Notes: generated by a model from the letters alone, not told the origin. Positions 47,853 to 58,065 are shown, numbered from the stretch's first letter. The stretch: 64,000 nt of DNA from Guptibacillus hwajinpoensis (GCF_029277305.1 NZ_CP119526.1); one strand, 5' to 3'. Translations and numbers: made by a program.

Positions 47853-48857
47853 GTGGAACAGCCAGTCTTGAACGTCAGTAAGTTAGAAACTCACTTTTTT
47901 ACCGATGATGGTGAAATTCCGGCAGTCGACTCTGTAGATTTTCATATCAACAAAGGAGAGGTACTAGGAATTGTAGGTGAATCCGGTTCTGGGAAGAGCG
48001 TAACATCACTATCCATCATGCAACTGATTCAGGCTCCAGGGAAAGTTGTTGGAGGAGAAATTACATACAAAGGAGAGAATCTCCTTACTAAATCGGAGAA
48101 AGAAATGAGGAAGATCAGAGGAAATGAAATTGGCATGATTTTTCAGGAGCCGATGACATCCCTTAATCCTGTTTTTCGAATTGGTAATCAGCTAATTGAA
48201 GGCATTCGTATACATAAAAAATGGAGTAAAAAGAAATCTTGGGAGCACGCTATTTCGATTTTAAAACTAGTGGGTCTTCCGCGAGCAGAAGAGTTAATGA
48301 ATGAGTATCCCCATCAGTTGTCAGGGGGGATGCGTCAGCGTGTCATGATTGCGATGGCCATGGCATGTGATCCAGAGGTGCTTATTGCAGACGAACCTAC
48401 AACAGCACTTGATGTAACGATTCAAGCTCAGATTCTTGAGCTAATGAAGAAGTTAAATCGAGAAACCAATACATCGATTATTCTCATTACACATGACCTT
48501 GGTGTCGTAGCAGAAATCTGTGATCGAATCGTAGTTATGTATTCAGGAAAAATTGTAGAGCAAGGAAAGACAAGCGATATCTTCCAGCAACCGAAACACC
48601 CATATACGATTGGGTTAATTGAATCTGTCCCTGATGTCCGTGTTCGAAAAGACAGACTGTATTCGATACCGGGGAATGTGCCAAAACCAGGTTCAATTCA
48701 AAAAGGATGTCACTTTGCTCCGCGTTGTAGCTTTGCCTTTGACAAATGTTTTGAAGAAGATCCTGTTTTACTTGAGACTGGATCAAATCAACAAGCTAGG
48801 TGCTGGCTTCACGAAGATGAGAAGAAAGCAGCTGTACTAGAGAGAGTAAATAGCTAA
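47853..48857 (+). CDS. Peptide ABC transporter ATP-binding protein (OppD/AppD/DppD type)
   Basis: This 334-residue ATPase has Walker A GESGSGKS, signature LSGGMRQRVMIAMAMA, Walker B VLIADEPTTALDVT, and the C-terminal oligopeptide-transporter extension with cysteines (GCHFAPRCSFAFDKC). It energises uptake of di- or oligopeptides together with the next ATPase. The GTG at 47853 follows AAAGGGGTGA. The gene order ATPase, ATPase, binding protein, permease, permease is that of the B. subtilis app operon. The operon is an insertion in the yga order. Confidence 0.9.
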   Translation: MEQPVLNVSKLETHFFTDDGEIPAVDSVDFHINKGEVLGIVGESGSGKSVTSLSIMQLIQAPGKVVGGEITYKGENLLTKSEKEMRKIRGNEIGMIFQEPMTSLNPVFRIGNQLIEGIRIHKKWSKKKSWEHAISILKLVGLPRAEELMNEYPHQLSGGMRQRVMIAMAMACDPEVLIADEPTTALDVTIQAQILELMKKLNRETNTSIILITHDLGVVAEICDRIVVMYSGKIVEQGKTSDIFQQPKHPYTIGLIESVPDVRVRKDRLYSIPGNVPKPGSIQKGCHFAPRCSFAFDKCFEEDPVLLETGSNQQARCWLHEDEKKAAVLERVNS

Positions 48858-48871
48858 AGGGGGCACCTATT

Positions 48872-49852
48872 TTGCAAGAAGCATTGCTCGAAGTTAAACA
48901 GCTTAAAAAGCATTTCCCAATCGAGGGAGGGGTGCTTAAACAGCAGGTAGGGACAGTAAAAGCGGTGGATGGGGTTACCTTCACGTTACATAAAGGAGAA
49001 ACTTTCGGGCTTGTTGGAGAAAGTGGATGCGGAAAGTCTACAACAGGTCGTATGTTAATGCGGCTTCTTGAACCAAGTGAGGGCGAAGTTCTGTTTAATG
49101 GAAGAGAGATGACATCGCTTAGTAAGAACGAGATGCGACATCTGAGGAAAGATATTCAGATGGTGTTTCAAGATCCTTTCGCTTCGCTTAATCCAAGACA
49201 CACTGTAGAAAAAATCATTGAAGAACCTCTCATCGTTCATAATCTAGGCAACAAAGCAGAGCGTAAAAAGCGAGTTAAAGAACTCCTAGAAATAGTAGGT
49301 CTTAGTTCATATCATGCAAAAAGATATCCGCATCAGTTCAGTGGTGGACAGCGGCAAAGAATTGGAATTGCACGAGCACTTGCTGTTAATCCGAAGCTGA
49401 TTATCGCAGATGAACCTGTTTCCGCACTTGACGTTTCAATTCAAGCTCAAGTATTAAACCTTCTTGAGGATCTACAAAAAGAGCTTGGATTAACATATTT
49501 GTTCATTGCACATGATCTTGGTGTTGTTCGACACATTAGTGATCGAGTTGGTGTTATGTATCTTGGTCGCATTGTTGAAATGGCAGATAGTGAAAAGCTT
49601 TACCTAGATTCAAAACATCCGTATACACAGGCTCTTCTTTCTGCAGTGCCAGTTCCAGACCCTGAATATGGGAAAGACAGAATTATACTTACAGGAGATG
49701 TGCCTAGCCCATCGAATCCGCCATCAGGATGCCCGTTTCATACAAGGTGCCCGAAGGCGATGGACGTGTGCAGCTCAGTTGTTCCTGAATTCAGGGAAGT
49801 AGAACCGGGACACTATACAGCGTGTCATCTGTATGAAGAAGACCATGTATAA
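48872..49852 (+). CDS. Peptide ABC transporter ATP-binding protein (OppF/AppF/DppF type)
   Basis: This 326-residue ATPase has the F-type start LLEVKQLKKHFPIEGG, Walker A GESGCGKST, FQDPFASLNPR, signature FSGGQRQRIGIARALAV, Walker B LIIADEPVSALDVS, and C-terminal GCPFHTRCPKAMDVC. It pairs with the preceding ATPase. The TTG start lies 8 bases after AAGGGGG, 14 bases after the previous stop. Confidence 0.9.
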   Translation: MQEALLEVKQLKKHFPIEGGVLKQQVGTVKAVDGVTFTLHKGETFGLVGESGCGKSTTGRMLMRLLEPSEGEVLFNGREMTSLSKNEMRHLRKDIQMVFQDPFASLNPRHTVEKIIEEPLIVHNLGNKAERKKRVKELLEIVGLSSYHAKRYPHQFSGGQRQRIGIARALAVNPKLIIADEPVSALDVSIQAQVLNLLEDLQKELGLTYLFIAHDLGVVRHISDRVGVMYLGRIVEMADSEKLYLDSKHPYTQALLSAVPVPDPEYGKDRIILTGDVPSPSNPPSGCPFHTRCPKAMDVCSSVVPEFREVEPGHYTACHLYEEDHV

Positions 49853-49880
49853 ATAAAAACATATCTTGAGGGGGAAGAAG

Positions 49881-51485
49881 ATGAAGAAGACTATTTTTTC
49901 GTTAGTATTTGTATTGCTTCTTTCAATTGGACTAGCTGGTTGCGGCGGTTCAAACGAAACGGACGGCAATGGCGGGGATGACTCCGGTGAAGCTACCGGT
50001 GGCACATTAATTTTCGGCCGTGGTGGAGATTCAGTATCTTTGGACCCGGCATCTGTAACAGATGGGGAATCATTTAAAGTGACAAAGAACATTTTTGATA
50101 CACTGCTTGACTACGGCGATGACAATACAGATGTAGAAGCAGCACTTGCAGAAGACTGGGAAGTTTCTGAAGATGGTGAAACGTATACTTTTATGCTTCG
50201 TGAAGGTGTGAAGTTCCACGATGGCACAGACTTTAATGCCGATGCTGTTGTATTTAACTTCGAACGCTGGATGAATGGAACTGAAGAAGCATTCTATTAC
50301 TACAAATCAATGTTTGGCGGATTTAAAGGCGATGAAGGTCATGTTATTGAAAGTGTAACAGCTGTAGATGATTACACTGTTGAATTCAAACTTAAGCGAC
50401 CACAGGCGCCATTCCTTAAGAACATTGCAATGTCACCATTTGCGATTGCGAGTCCTGATGCACTTGAAAAGCAGGGAGACAAGTTTGGTGAGAACCCTGT
50501 AGGTACAGGTCCTTTCGTATTTGATCAGTGGAACCGAAACGACAAAATTGTACTAAACAAAAATGATGACTACTGGATGGAAGGTTATCCAAAACTAGAC
50601 AGCGTTATTTTCAGAGCCATTCCTGATAACTCTGCTCGTTTAAATGCGCTTATGGCTGGTGAGATTGATTTGATGGATGGACTTAACCCTTCTGATGTAG
50701 AACAAGTTGAAGATGATTCAAATCTTCAAACATTCTTCCGTCCTTCTATGAACGTAGGATACCTTGGTTTGACGTCGAATCGCGAACCGTTAAACAACAA
50801 ACTTGTTCGTCAGGCATTAAATCATGCTGTTGATAAGCAGGCGCTTATTGATTCGTTCTATGCGGGACAAGCTGAACCGGCAAAGAATCCAATGCCTCCT
50901 GTAATTGGCGGTTATAATGACGAAATCGAACCTTATGAATATGATCTTGACAAAGCTAAAGAACTTCTAAAAGAAGCAGGTTACGAAGATGGTTTTGAAA
51001 TGGAACTTTGGGCAATGCCAGTACCACGTCCATATATGCCAGACGGTCAAAAAGTAGCTGAAGTTCTTCAGAAGAGCTTTGCTGAAATTGGCGTAACAGC
51101 AGAAATTAAGTCTTATGAGTGGGCAACATATCTTGAAAAAGCTCGTAATGGTGAAGCGGATAGCTTCCTACTTGGCTGGACTGGAGATAACGGTGATGCA
51201 GATAACTTCTTATATGTTCTTCTAGATCAGGACAATATCGGAAGCAATAACTACACGTACTACGAGAATCAAGAGTTACACGATCTTTTAATCAAAGCAC
51301 AATCAACACCAGATGAAGAAGAGCGTAATAAGCTTTATGCTGAGGCGCAAGAAATTATCCATGAAGATGCACCGTGGATTCCACTTGTACACTCAAAACC
51401 AGCATTGGGCGGTAAAGCTTCAATTGAAGGATTTACTCCACATCCAACTGGTTCTGATAAGTTAACAAAAGTGACAATGCAGTAA
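49881..51485 (+). CDS. DppA-like peptide-binding lipoprotein
   Basis: This 534-residue family 5 solute-binding protein has a lipoprotein signal (MKKTIFSLVFVLLLSIGLAG, then Cys) and a Gly/Asp/Glu linker. The body contains WEVSEDGETYTFMLREGVKFHDG near residue 90, NVGYLGL, ELWAMPVPRPYMPDG and LGWTGDNGDADNF, which resemble E. coli DppA more than OppA, so dipeptides are the likely ligand. The ATG at 49881 follows GAGGGGGAAG. A hairpin after the stop may set its higher expression. Confidence 0.88.
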   Translation: MKKTIFSLVFVLLLSIGLAGCGGSNETDGNGGDDSGEATGGTLIFGRGGDSVSLDPASVTDGESFKVTKNIFDTLLDYGDDNTDVEAALAEDWEVSEDGETYTFMLREGVKFHDGTDFNADAVVFNFERWMNGTEEAFYYYKSMFGGFKGDEGHVIESVTAVDDYTVEFKLKRPQAPFLKNIAMSPFAIASPDALEKQGDKFGENPVGTGPFVFDQWNRNDKIVLNKNDDYWMEGYPKLDSVIFRAIPDNSARLNALMAGEIDLMDGLNPSDVEQVEDDSNLQTFFRPSMNVGYLGLTSNREPLNNKLVRQALNHAVDKQALIDSFYAGQAEPAKNPMPPVIGGYNDEIEPYEYDLDKAKELLKEAGYEDGFEMELWAMPVPRPYMPDGQKVAEVLQKSFAEIGVTAEIKSYEWATYLEKARNGEADSFLLGWTGDNGDADNFLYVLLDQDNIGSNNYTYYENQELHDLLIKAQSTPDEEERNKLYAEAQEIIHEDAPWIPLVHSKPALGGKASIEGFTPHPTGSDKLTKVTMQ

Positions 51486-51491
51486 AAATGG

Positions 51492-51518
51492 AAGGGGAGT
51501 GCTATACTCCCCTTTATT
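51492..51518 (+). terminator. Intercistronic hairpin after the binding-protein gene
   Basis: AAGGGGAGT-GCTAT-ACTCCCCTT is followed by TATTTA, a weak T tract. It suits partial termination or mRNA protection between the binding-protein and permease genes. Confidence 0.6.
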
Positions 51519-51596
51519 TAAAGTAGATTATTAAAGAAATACATAATAAGTGTTATATCAATCATGAATGTACATAAGGAAGAAGAGGTGAGTTAC

Positions 51597-52601
51597 ATGC
51601 TTGCTTATACAGTTAGACGGCTGTTAATGCTTATCCCAGTTTTATTTGGAATGACGCTGATCGTTTTTTTCATGATTCGAGCGATTCCTGGAGATCCCGC
51701 TCAGGTTATTCTTGGACAGCAAGCAACGGAGGAAGCGATTAAGAGTTTAACGAAACAGCTCGGACTCGACCAGCCGTGGTACCTTCAATACGTTGACTAT
51801 ATTAAGAATTTGTTTACCGGTGACCTAGGTACATCGCTAAGGACAAGTTCTGATATTAGTGGAGAAATATGGCCGTATCTTGCTGCCACTCTCGAGCTTT
51901 CACTTGTAGCAATGATCATCGCAATTTTTATCGGTGTGAATGCAGGTATCATAAGTGCTTGGTTTCAAAATTCATGGTTTGACTATACAGCTATGGTTCT
52001 AGCATTAATTGGGGTATCTATGCCTGTTTTCTGGCTTGGTTTGATGGAACAGTGGGCTTTTTCTCTTGAGCTAGGTTGGTTGCCATCGACAGGTCGTGAA
52101 AATGTAAGAAATCCAGTTGAGGCCATTACACATCTGTATCTAATTGACACACTCATTCAAGGTCGCATGGATCAATTTGTTGAAGTAATCAAGCATTTGA
52201 TTCTACCGGGTATTGCATTAGGTACAATTCCTATGGCTATCATTGCTAGAATGACACGTTCTAGTATGCTGGAAGTAATGCGATCTGACTTTGTTCGTAC
52301 GGCTCGTGCGAAAGGTACGAAAATGTTATGGGTTGTTTATAAGCATTCTCTCAAAAATGCTTTCATCCCTGTTTTGACAGTTATCGGTCTTCAAATGGGT
52401 CTATTGCTTGGTGGTGCTATTCTTACTGAGACGATATTCGGATGGCCAGGTATTGGTCGTTATATCTATGATGCAATTAATTTTAGAGATTACCCTGTTA
52501 TTCAATCAGGTATTCTGATTGTAGCGGTTATCTTTGTATTCATTAATTTAATTGTCGATCTACTATATGCAGCAATTGATCCTCGAATCAAATACAACTA
52601 A
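51597..52601 (+). CDS. Peptide ABC transporter permease (DppB/AppB type)
   Basis: This 334-residue permease has six membrane segments, the N-terminal signature RRLLMLIPVLFGMTLIVFFMIRAIPGDPA and the EAA-like loop SDFVRTARAKGTKMLWVVYKHSLKNAF that contacts the ATPase. AGAGGTGA lies 5 bases before the ATG at 51597. It pairs with the next permease. Confidence 0.9.
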   Translation: MLAYTVRRLLMLIPVLFGMTLIVFFMIRAIPGDPAQVILGQQATEEAIKSLTKQLGLDQPWYLQYVDYIKNLFTGDLGTSLRTSSDISGEIWPYLAATLELSLVAMIIAIFIGVNAGIISAWFQNSWFDYTAMVLALIGVSMPVFWLGLMEQWAFSLELGWLPSTGRENVRNPVEAITHLYLIDTLIQGRMDQFVEVIKHLILPGIALGTIPMAIIARMTRSSMLEVMRSDFVRTARAKGTKMLWVVYKHSLKNAFIPVLTVIGLQMGLLLGGAILTETIFGWPGIGRYIYDAINFRDYPVIQSGILIVAVIFVFINLIVDLLYAAIDPRIKYN

Positions 52602-52613
52602 GGGGGCTTCGAA

Positions 52614-53513
52614 ATGGCTGAAATTGCTCCACAAAAACAAGTAAATGTGTCTAAACAACCAGACGAAGAAGTAATATCACCATGGCGTGAAGCCTGGAAG
52701 GGATTCAGGAGAAATAAGCTGGCAATGGTCGGCATGGGTATTGTTCTCTTTTTCATTCTTCTTGCTATTTTCGCTGGTGTCATTGCACCAGAAGGAATAA
52801 ATGAGCAGAAATTGTCCGAACGTCTCCAATCCCCTTCTGCAAGCCACTGGTTTGGGACTGATGATTTTGGACGAGATGTTTTATCACGAATTATTTATGG
52901 AGCACGCATTTCATTGTGGGTTGGGTTCTTTGCTGTGCTTGGCTCAGCAGCTGTAGGTAGTTTACTTGGGTTAGTAGCGGGGTATTACGGACGACTTGTT
53001 GATACAATTATTTCTCGAATCTTTGATATTATGCTAGCGTTCCCTAGTATCCTTCTAGCAATCGCTGTTGTAGCTGTACTTGGACCATCACTAAGAAATG
53101 CCTTAATTGCGATTGCTATTATTAATATACCTAATTTTGGTCGACTTGTTCGATCGCGTGTATTAAGTGTGAAACAGGAAGAGTATGTGATGGCAGCGAG
53201 AGCCGTTGGTATGAAGGATTCTCGAATTATCTTTCATCACGTGCTTCCTAATTCATTAGCACCGATTATTGTACAGGGTACTCTTGCAATTGCAACGGCT
53301 ATCCTAGAGGCGGCAGCACTAAGTTTTCTAGGACTAGGCGCACAAGCACCTCAGCCAGAGTGGGGGAAAATGCTTGCAGATTCGCGATCATATATAATCC
53401 AGGCCCCTTGGACAGTATTCTTTCCGGGCCTCGCCATTATGCTAACCGTTCTAGGGTTTAACCTGCTAGGCGATGGCCTCAGAGATGCTCTTGATCCAAA
53501 AATGAAGAAATAG
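52614..53513 (+). CDS. Peptide ABC transporter permease (DppC/AppC type)
   Basis: This 299-residue permease has an N-terminal cytosolic arm with WREAWKGFRRNKLAMVGM (OppC_N), HWFGTDDFGRDVLSRIIYGARISL, and the EAA-like loop EEYVMAARAVGMKDSRIIFHHVLPNS. AAGGGGGC precedes the ATG, 12 bases after the previous stop. It is the last gene of the operon and is followed by a terminator. Confidence 0.9.
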   Translation: MAEIAPQKQVNVSKQPDEEVISPWREAWKGFRRNKLAMVGMGIVLFFILLAIFAGVIAPEGINEQKLSERLQSPSASHWFGTDDFGRDVLSRIIYGARISLWVGFFAVLGSAAVGSLLGLVAGYYGRLVDTIISRIFDIMLAFPSILLAIAVVAVLGPSLRNALIAIAIINIPNFGRLVRSRVLSVKQEEYVMAARAVGMKDSRIIFHHVLPNSLAPIIVQGTLAIATAILEAAALSFLGLGAQAPQPEWGKMLADSRSYIIQAPWTVFFPGLAIMLTVLGFNLLGDGLRDALDPKMKK

Positions 53514-53514
53514 A

Positions 53515-53545
53515 AAAAAATCAGCCGAAATCGGCTGATTTTTCT
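53515..53545. terminator. Bidirectional terminator
   Basis: AAAATCAGCCGA/TCGGCTGATTTT with A and T runs lies between the peptide permease operon and convergent ygaE. Confidence 0.85.
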
Positions 53546-54626
53546 ATTTAGCGTGAAGTTCTTGGATATCAACTTCATTCTCTTCTTGATGATAGGAGTG
53601 AAAACTATCGACTAGTAAATCCAGATGTTCGAGATGGTCATGATAATCAATAATCATCCCAATTAGAGGGAAAATAGTCATCCAGAGTTCGCGATTGCAT
53701 TCACCACTCTCATATAGCTCTACATATCGCTCAGTTAATGTCGATTCACCAGTGCCAACATTATTAAGCATTTCCTCTGGTGATTGATGTCTTACTTTTC
53801 CAATGTATTTCAGATGGATGCGCTCATGGTAGTTGGTGAGCTGATCGAGGTGTGTTTGAATGAGCTTTCTCACCTCATCAGGCATGATTAATATTTTGAC
53901 GTCAAGCTGATCAAGAATTTTTAATATCGCTAAAGATTTTTCGGTTGTAGCAATCATCTGCCTAAATAGCACTAGCTTACGAGCTTTAACAAGATTCTTC
54001 CTTTTAAAATAGGTTCTCTCTTCTTTGTAAAGCAGAAAGTACTGATCGCTTTTAACTGTGTTTTCTTTTAACTGAATTAAATTTTCTTTTAATACTTTGT
54101 GTTCAGCGTCGTTTCGTGTAGCTAGTCTAATCCACTGCGAAATGTATTCTGTATTGCTTACAATTTTATGGAATAGCTTCGTTTCGTATTTTGGAGGTAG
54201 AAAGATCAAGTTCACGAAAGATGAACTGATGACCCCGACCATAATGACAAGAAATCGGTTTGTAGCAAATGAGATAAACTCTTCTTGTGGTGCATTCATA
54301 ATAAGGATGACGGTTACGACCGCTAGTGGAATCGTACTCTCGATTTTTAATTTAATATTAATTGCGATGATTATAATTGCCCCAAGACCAATGACAATAG
54401 GCTGATTACCAAAGACGATCACAAGAGCGACGGCAAGCAAGGCTCCGATTATATTGGATTGAAACTGATCAATAATGGTTTGGTAAGATCTATAGATTGA
54501 TGGTTGAATAGCGAATAATGCAGCTATTCCAGCAAAAGACGGAGGGTCTAAACCAAGCCACGTTGCAATGTAAAGTGCGAGTGTAATCGCAAGCCCTGTT
54601 TTAAAAATACGGGCACCAAACTTCAT
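53544..54626 (-). CDS. ygaE: YgaE, FUSC/aromatic acid exporter-like membrane protein
   Basis: This 360-residue protein has an N-terminal membrane half with five or six helices (GARIFKTGLAITLALYIATWLGLDPPSFAGIAALFAIQPS, typical DUF939/ArAE_1) and a long cytosolic helical C-terminal half. Relatives are linked to export of aromatic acids, but no substrate is shown for YgaE. Position next to gsaB agrees with B. subtilis. Confidence 0.85.
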   Translation of the reverse strand: MKFGARIFKTGLAITLALYIATWLGLDPPSFAGIAALFAIQPSIYRSYQTIIDQFQSNIIGALLAVALVIVFGNQPIVIGLGAIIIIAINIKLKIESTIPLAVVTVILIMNAPQEEFISFATNRFLVIMVGVISSSFVNLIFLPPKYETKLFHKIVSNTEYISQWIRLATRNDAEHKVLKENLIQLKENTVKSDQYFLLYKEERTYFKRKNLVKARKLVLFRQMIATTEKSLAILKILDQLDVKILIMPDEVRKLIQTHLDQLTNYHERIHLKYIGKVRHQSPEEMLNNVGTGESTLTERYVELYESGECNRELWMTIFPLIGMIIDYHDHLEHLDLLVDSFHSYHQEENEVDIQELHAK

Positions 54627-54768
54627 TCTAATATTAGTCCTTTCGTTGAGTACTTATAGTATAGAGAGTATCCTCTATCGACTCATTTAAACATAAGAGA
54701 ACGTTCTAGTTATACATCGGAATGCAATTTATAGCAAGCCTTTTTTATAATAATGAAAAGAATAGTAG

Positions 54769-54803
54769 AAAAGACAGAATGAAGTAGATTCATTCTGTCT
54801 TTT
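54769..54803 (-). terminator. Terminator of gsaB
   Basis: AAAAGACAGAATGAA and TTCATTCTGTCTTTT form a perfect 15-bp stem just past the minus-strand gene. Confidence 0.85.
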
Positions 54804-54816
54804 GTTATAAGTCACC

Positions 54817-56109
54817 TTACTCGGCCATTCGATGGAACGTGCGTTTAACTGCTTGAAGCGTATCATCAATATCTTTATCCGTATGCTCAGTTGTTAGGAA
54901 CCATGCTTCATATTTTGACGGAGCAAGATTGATTCCTTCATTTAACATGAGCTTAAAGAACCTCGAGAATTTTTCACCATCGGAGTTCTCCGCTTGTTCG
55001 TAATTTATAACTTTTTCATTGTTAAAGTATACCGTTAATGCACCTTTTAACCGATTGATTGTAATTGGAACGCCTGCTTCCTCTGCATGTTTATGAATGC
55101 CACTCTCAAGGCGTTCTCCTAGATGAACAAGGTGATCATATACACCCTCTTCTTGAAGAACTTCAAGGCAGGCAATTCCTGCTGAAATTGAAGCTGGGTT
55201 TCCTGCCATTGTACCAGCTTGGTAAGCTGGGCCGAGTGGAGCTACATGCTCCATGATTTCTCGTTTGCCACCGTAGGCACCAATCGGTAATCCACCACCG
55301 ATAATTTTACCAAGAGCTGTCATATCTGGCTCCACGCCTAATAGATTTTGAGCTCCGCCGTACATAAAACGGAATGCAGTAATAACTTCATCATAGATGA
55401 CAAGTGCCCCATATTGATGTGTAATTTCATTCACCTGCTGAAGGAAACCTTCTTCTGGTTCCACAATTCCGAAGTTACCGACGATTGGCTCTACAAGAAC
55501 GCCTGCAACTTGATCGCCCCATTTATTCATGGCTTCTTTATAGGCTTTAATATCGTTAAATGGAACAGTGATAACTTCTTTCGCAATACTTTCGGGAACA
55601 CCGGCAGAGTCTGGATTGCCAAGCGTTGCTGGTCCTGAACCTGCAGCCACTAGGACAAGGTCAGAATGTCCATGGTAGCATCCAGCAAATTTAATGATTT
55701 TATCTCGTCCAGTGTAGGCTCTTGCGACGCGAATGGTTGTCATAACCGCTTCAGTACCAGAATTCACAAAACGAACTCTTTCAAGAGAAGGGATGGCTTC
55801 TTGGAGCATAGAGCCGAAACGGTTTTCTAAAACCGTAGGTGTACCATATAATACCCCGTTTTCTGCCGCCTTTGTGATCGCTTGTGTAATATGAGGGTGA
55901 GCATGGCCAGTTATAATCGGACCATATGCAGCAAGATAGTCTATGTACTTATTGCCATCAACATCCCAGAAATAAGGACCTTTAGCTTTTTCCATAAATA
56001 CTGGCGTACCGCCACCGACTCCCTTATAAGAACGGGATGGGCTATTTACACCACCTAGCATAATATCGAGTGATTCTTTATGATGTTGTTCTGATTTAGT
56101 GAAATTCAT
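54817..56109 (-). CDS. gsaB: Glutamate-1-semialdehyde 2,1-aminomutase (second copy type, GsaB)
   Basis: This 430-residue PLP enzyme converts glutamate-1-semialdehyde to 5-aminolevulinate for haem synthesis. Visible motifs are MLGGVNSPSRSYKGVGGGTP at the start, RFVNSGTEAVMTTIRVARAYTGRDKIIKF, YDEVITAFRF and the PLP-lysine segment MTALGKIIGGGLPIGAYGG. B. subtilis has hemL in the hem operon and gsaB here; the location identifies this one as gsaB. The ATG at 56109 follows AAGGAGG. Confidence 0.92.
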   Translation of the reverse strand: MNFTKSEQHHKESLDIMLGGVNSPSRSYKGVGGGTPVFMEKAKGPYFWDVDGNKYIDYLAAYGPIITGHAHPHITQAITKAAENGVLYGTPTVLENRFGSMLQEAIPSLERVRFVNSGTEAVMTTIRVARAYTGRDKIIKFAGCYHGHSDLVLVAAGSGPATLGNPDSAGVPESIAKEVITVPFNDIKAYKEAMNKWGDQVAGVLVEPIVGNFGIVEPEEGFLQQVNEITHQYGALVIYDEVITAFRFMYGGAQNLLGVEPDMTALGKIIGGGLPIGAYGGKREIMEHVAPLGPAYQAGTMAGNPASISAGIACLEVLQEEGVYDHLVHLGERLESGIHKHAEEAGVPITINRLKGALTVYFNNEKVINYEQAENSDGEKFSRFFKLMLNEGINLAPSKYEAWFLTTEHTDKDIDDTLQAVKRTFHRMAE

Positions 56110-56264
56110 AGTTACCTCCTTGTATTGCTCATTTATCATCTTATATTGTAGCATGCGTGTTGAGAAACGAAACCCTTATACAGCTAAAGACATAAGCTCA
56201 TCCATTGTTTATTAGGGGAAGCTCTTGTAAACTAAATTGGTGTGTGTTTAAAGGAGGAAGACGG

Positions 56265-57278
56265 ATGGATAAGGTTATTGATGTGCAATCTTTGCGCAAA
56301 GATTTTAAATCTCACTCGAGTCGTTCTGGTCTTAAAGGAGCGTTTCGAGATTTATTTACAAGGAATTATAAAGTGATTTCTGCCGTTAATGATATTTCAT
56401 TTACAGTTAATGAAGGTGAAATGGTCGGCTATATCGGTGAGAACGGTGCTGGTAAATCGACAAGTATTAAAATGCTAACTGGTATTTTAACACCTACATC
56501 TGGGACTGTTCGAGTTAATGGAATGGACCCACATAAAGAGCGTGAGAAATTCGTAAGCTCAATTGGTGTTGTGTTTGGTCAACGTTCGCAACTATGGTGG
56601 GATATTGCAGTACAAGAGTCATTTCGCTTATTAAAGAAAGTCTATAATGTACCGGATGACGTATACAATGATCACATGAATCATGTCATAGAGTCATTGG
56701 ATATCGGACCATTACTTGATAAGCCTGTTCGAAAGCTATCTCTCGGTCAGAGAATGAGATGTGAGCTAGCAGCTGCTCTTCTTCACAACCCTAAGCTTTT
56801 GTTCCTTGATGAGCCAACGATTGGTCTTGATGTACTCGTTAAGCTAAAAATTCGTAATTTCTTAAAAGAGATTAACGAGAAATACAAAACAACCATCTTG
56901 TTAACAACGCATGATCTAACCGATATTGAAGCACTATGCGAACGTGTCGTTATGCTTGATGAAGGGCAGATCATTTATGATGGCAAGCTTGCAAAGCTCC
57001 GTTCGAATTGGGGAGAAGGGAAGCAAATTGAATTTCAGTTTGGTGAACAGGTTAGCCTTGAGAACCTCCAACCGCTATTAACTGAACTACAAGCGGAATG
57101 GACGAAGGGTGATCGTGACAATGTTTGGATTGCTAACGTTGTAAATGAAGAGCATGTGATATCAGAAGTGATTGGTCGAGTCGTAGCCGCGAACCGAATT
57201 ACAGATATTAAAATTCATGAAATTTCGACTGAAGAGATCATTAGAAACATTTATGAAGAGGGCGTAATTAATGGGTAA
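56265..57278 (+). CDS. ABC-2 exporter ATP-binding protein (COG4586 type)
   Basis: This 337-residue ATPase has an N-terminal insertion before Walker A (GENGAGKST), VVFGQRSQLWWDIAVQESF, signature LSLGQRMRCELAAALL and Walker B LLFLDEPTIGLD. This combination marks the COG4586 group, always encoded with two ABC-2 permeases (COG4587, COG3694). The substrate is unknown. AAAGGAGG precedes the ATG at 56265. It overlaps the next gene by 8 bases. Confidence 0.87.
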   Translation: MDKVIDVQSLRKDFKSHSSRSGLKGAFRDLFTRNYKVISAVNDISFTVNEGEMVGYIGENGAGKSTSIKMLTGILTPTSGTVRVNGMDPHKEREKFVSSIGVVFGQRSQLWWDIAVQESFRLLKKVYNVPDDVYNDHMNHVIESLDIGPLLDKPVRKLSLGQRMRCELAAALLHNPKLLFLDEPTIGLDVLVKLKIRNFLKEINEKYKTTILLTTHDLTDIEALCERVVMLDEGQIIYDGKLAKLRSNWGEGKQIEFQFGEQVSLENLQPLLTELQAEWTKGDRDNVWIANVVNEEHVISEVIGRVVAANRITDIKIHEISTEEIIRNIYEEGVING

Positions 57279-58062
57279 GTACATTGAAATGATTCGGGTT
57301 CGTTTCTTAATGATGCTTGCCTATCGAACTAACTACTATAGTGGAATTCTAATATACAGTATTAACATTGGTGCCTATTATTTTCTCTGGAATGCAATCT
57401 ATGGTGGAAAAGGAGAAATTGAAGGATTATCCGTTATCCAAATGACAACATATGTTGCAGTTGCATGGATGGCAAGAGCTTTTTATTTTAATAACATTGA
57501 TCGAGAAATCGCTCAGGAAATTAAAGAGGGAAAGGTTGCCGTTGAGTTTATTCGGCCTTACCATTACTTATTGATGAAAACGATGCAGGGACTTGGAGAA
57601 GGGATTTTCCGCTTAAGCTTTTTCTCCATTCCAGGAATGTTTATCGTAAGTCTTATCTTTCCGATCGAATTCTCAGCAGCTTTATCAACATGGCTGTTCT
57701 TTACGATTGCTATTATTCTAAGTTTTATTGTAAATACACAAATTAACTTGCTGACTGGTGTAATGACATTCTTCTTCTTTAACAATGATGGACTGATTCG
57801 TGCTAAGCGCGTTGTTATCGATTTGTTTTCAGGATTATTGCTTCCAATCAGCTTCTATCCTGGATGGGCTCAGCAGGTGATGGACTTTCTTCCGTTTCAG
57901 GCGATTAGCTATATTCCTAGTATGATCTTTACTGAAGGTTTTACAGGATCTGCTGTTTGGGAAGCAATTCTATTCCAGCTTGTCTGGGCTGTTATTCTTA
58001 TACTACCAATTCAGGCGTTATGGGTGATTGCCAAAAAGCGGCTGATTGTGCAGGGGGGTTAA
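57271..58062 (+). CDS. ABC-2 type permease (COG4587 type)
   Basis: This 263-residue protein has six membrane segments and begins MGKYIEMIRVRFLMMLAYRTNYYSG. EIAQEIKEGKVAVEFIRPYHYLLMKTMQGLGEG lies after helix 2 and LLLPISFYPGWAQQVMDFLPFQAI near residue 190, as in this permease family. It overlaps the ATPase gene by 8 bases and is followed 3 bases later by its partner permease. Confidence 0.84.
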   Translation: MGKYIEMIRVRFLMMLAYRTNYYSGILIYSINIGAYYFLWNAIYGGKGEIEGLSVIQMTTYVAVAWMARAFYFNNIDREIAQEIKEGKVAVEFIRPYHYLLMKTMQGLGEGIFRLSFFSIPGMFIVSLIFPIEFSAALSTWLFFTIAIILSFIVNTQINLLTGVMTFFFFNNDGLIRAKRVVIDLFSGLLLPISFYPGWAQQVMDFLPFQAISYIPSMIFTEGFTGSAVWEAILFQLVWAVILILPIQALWVIAKKRLIVQGG

Positions 58063-58065
58063 CGA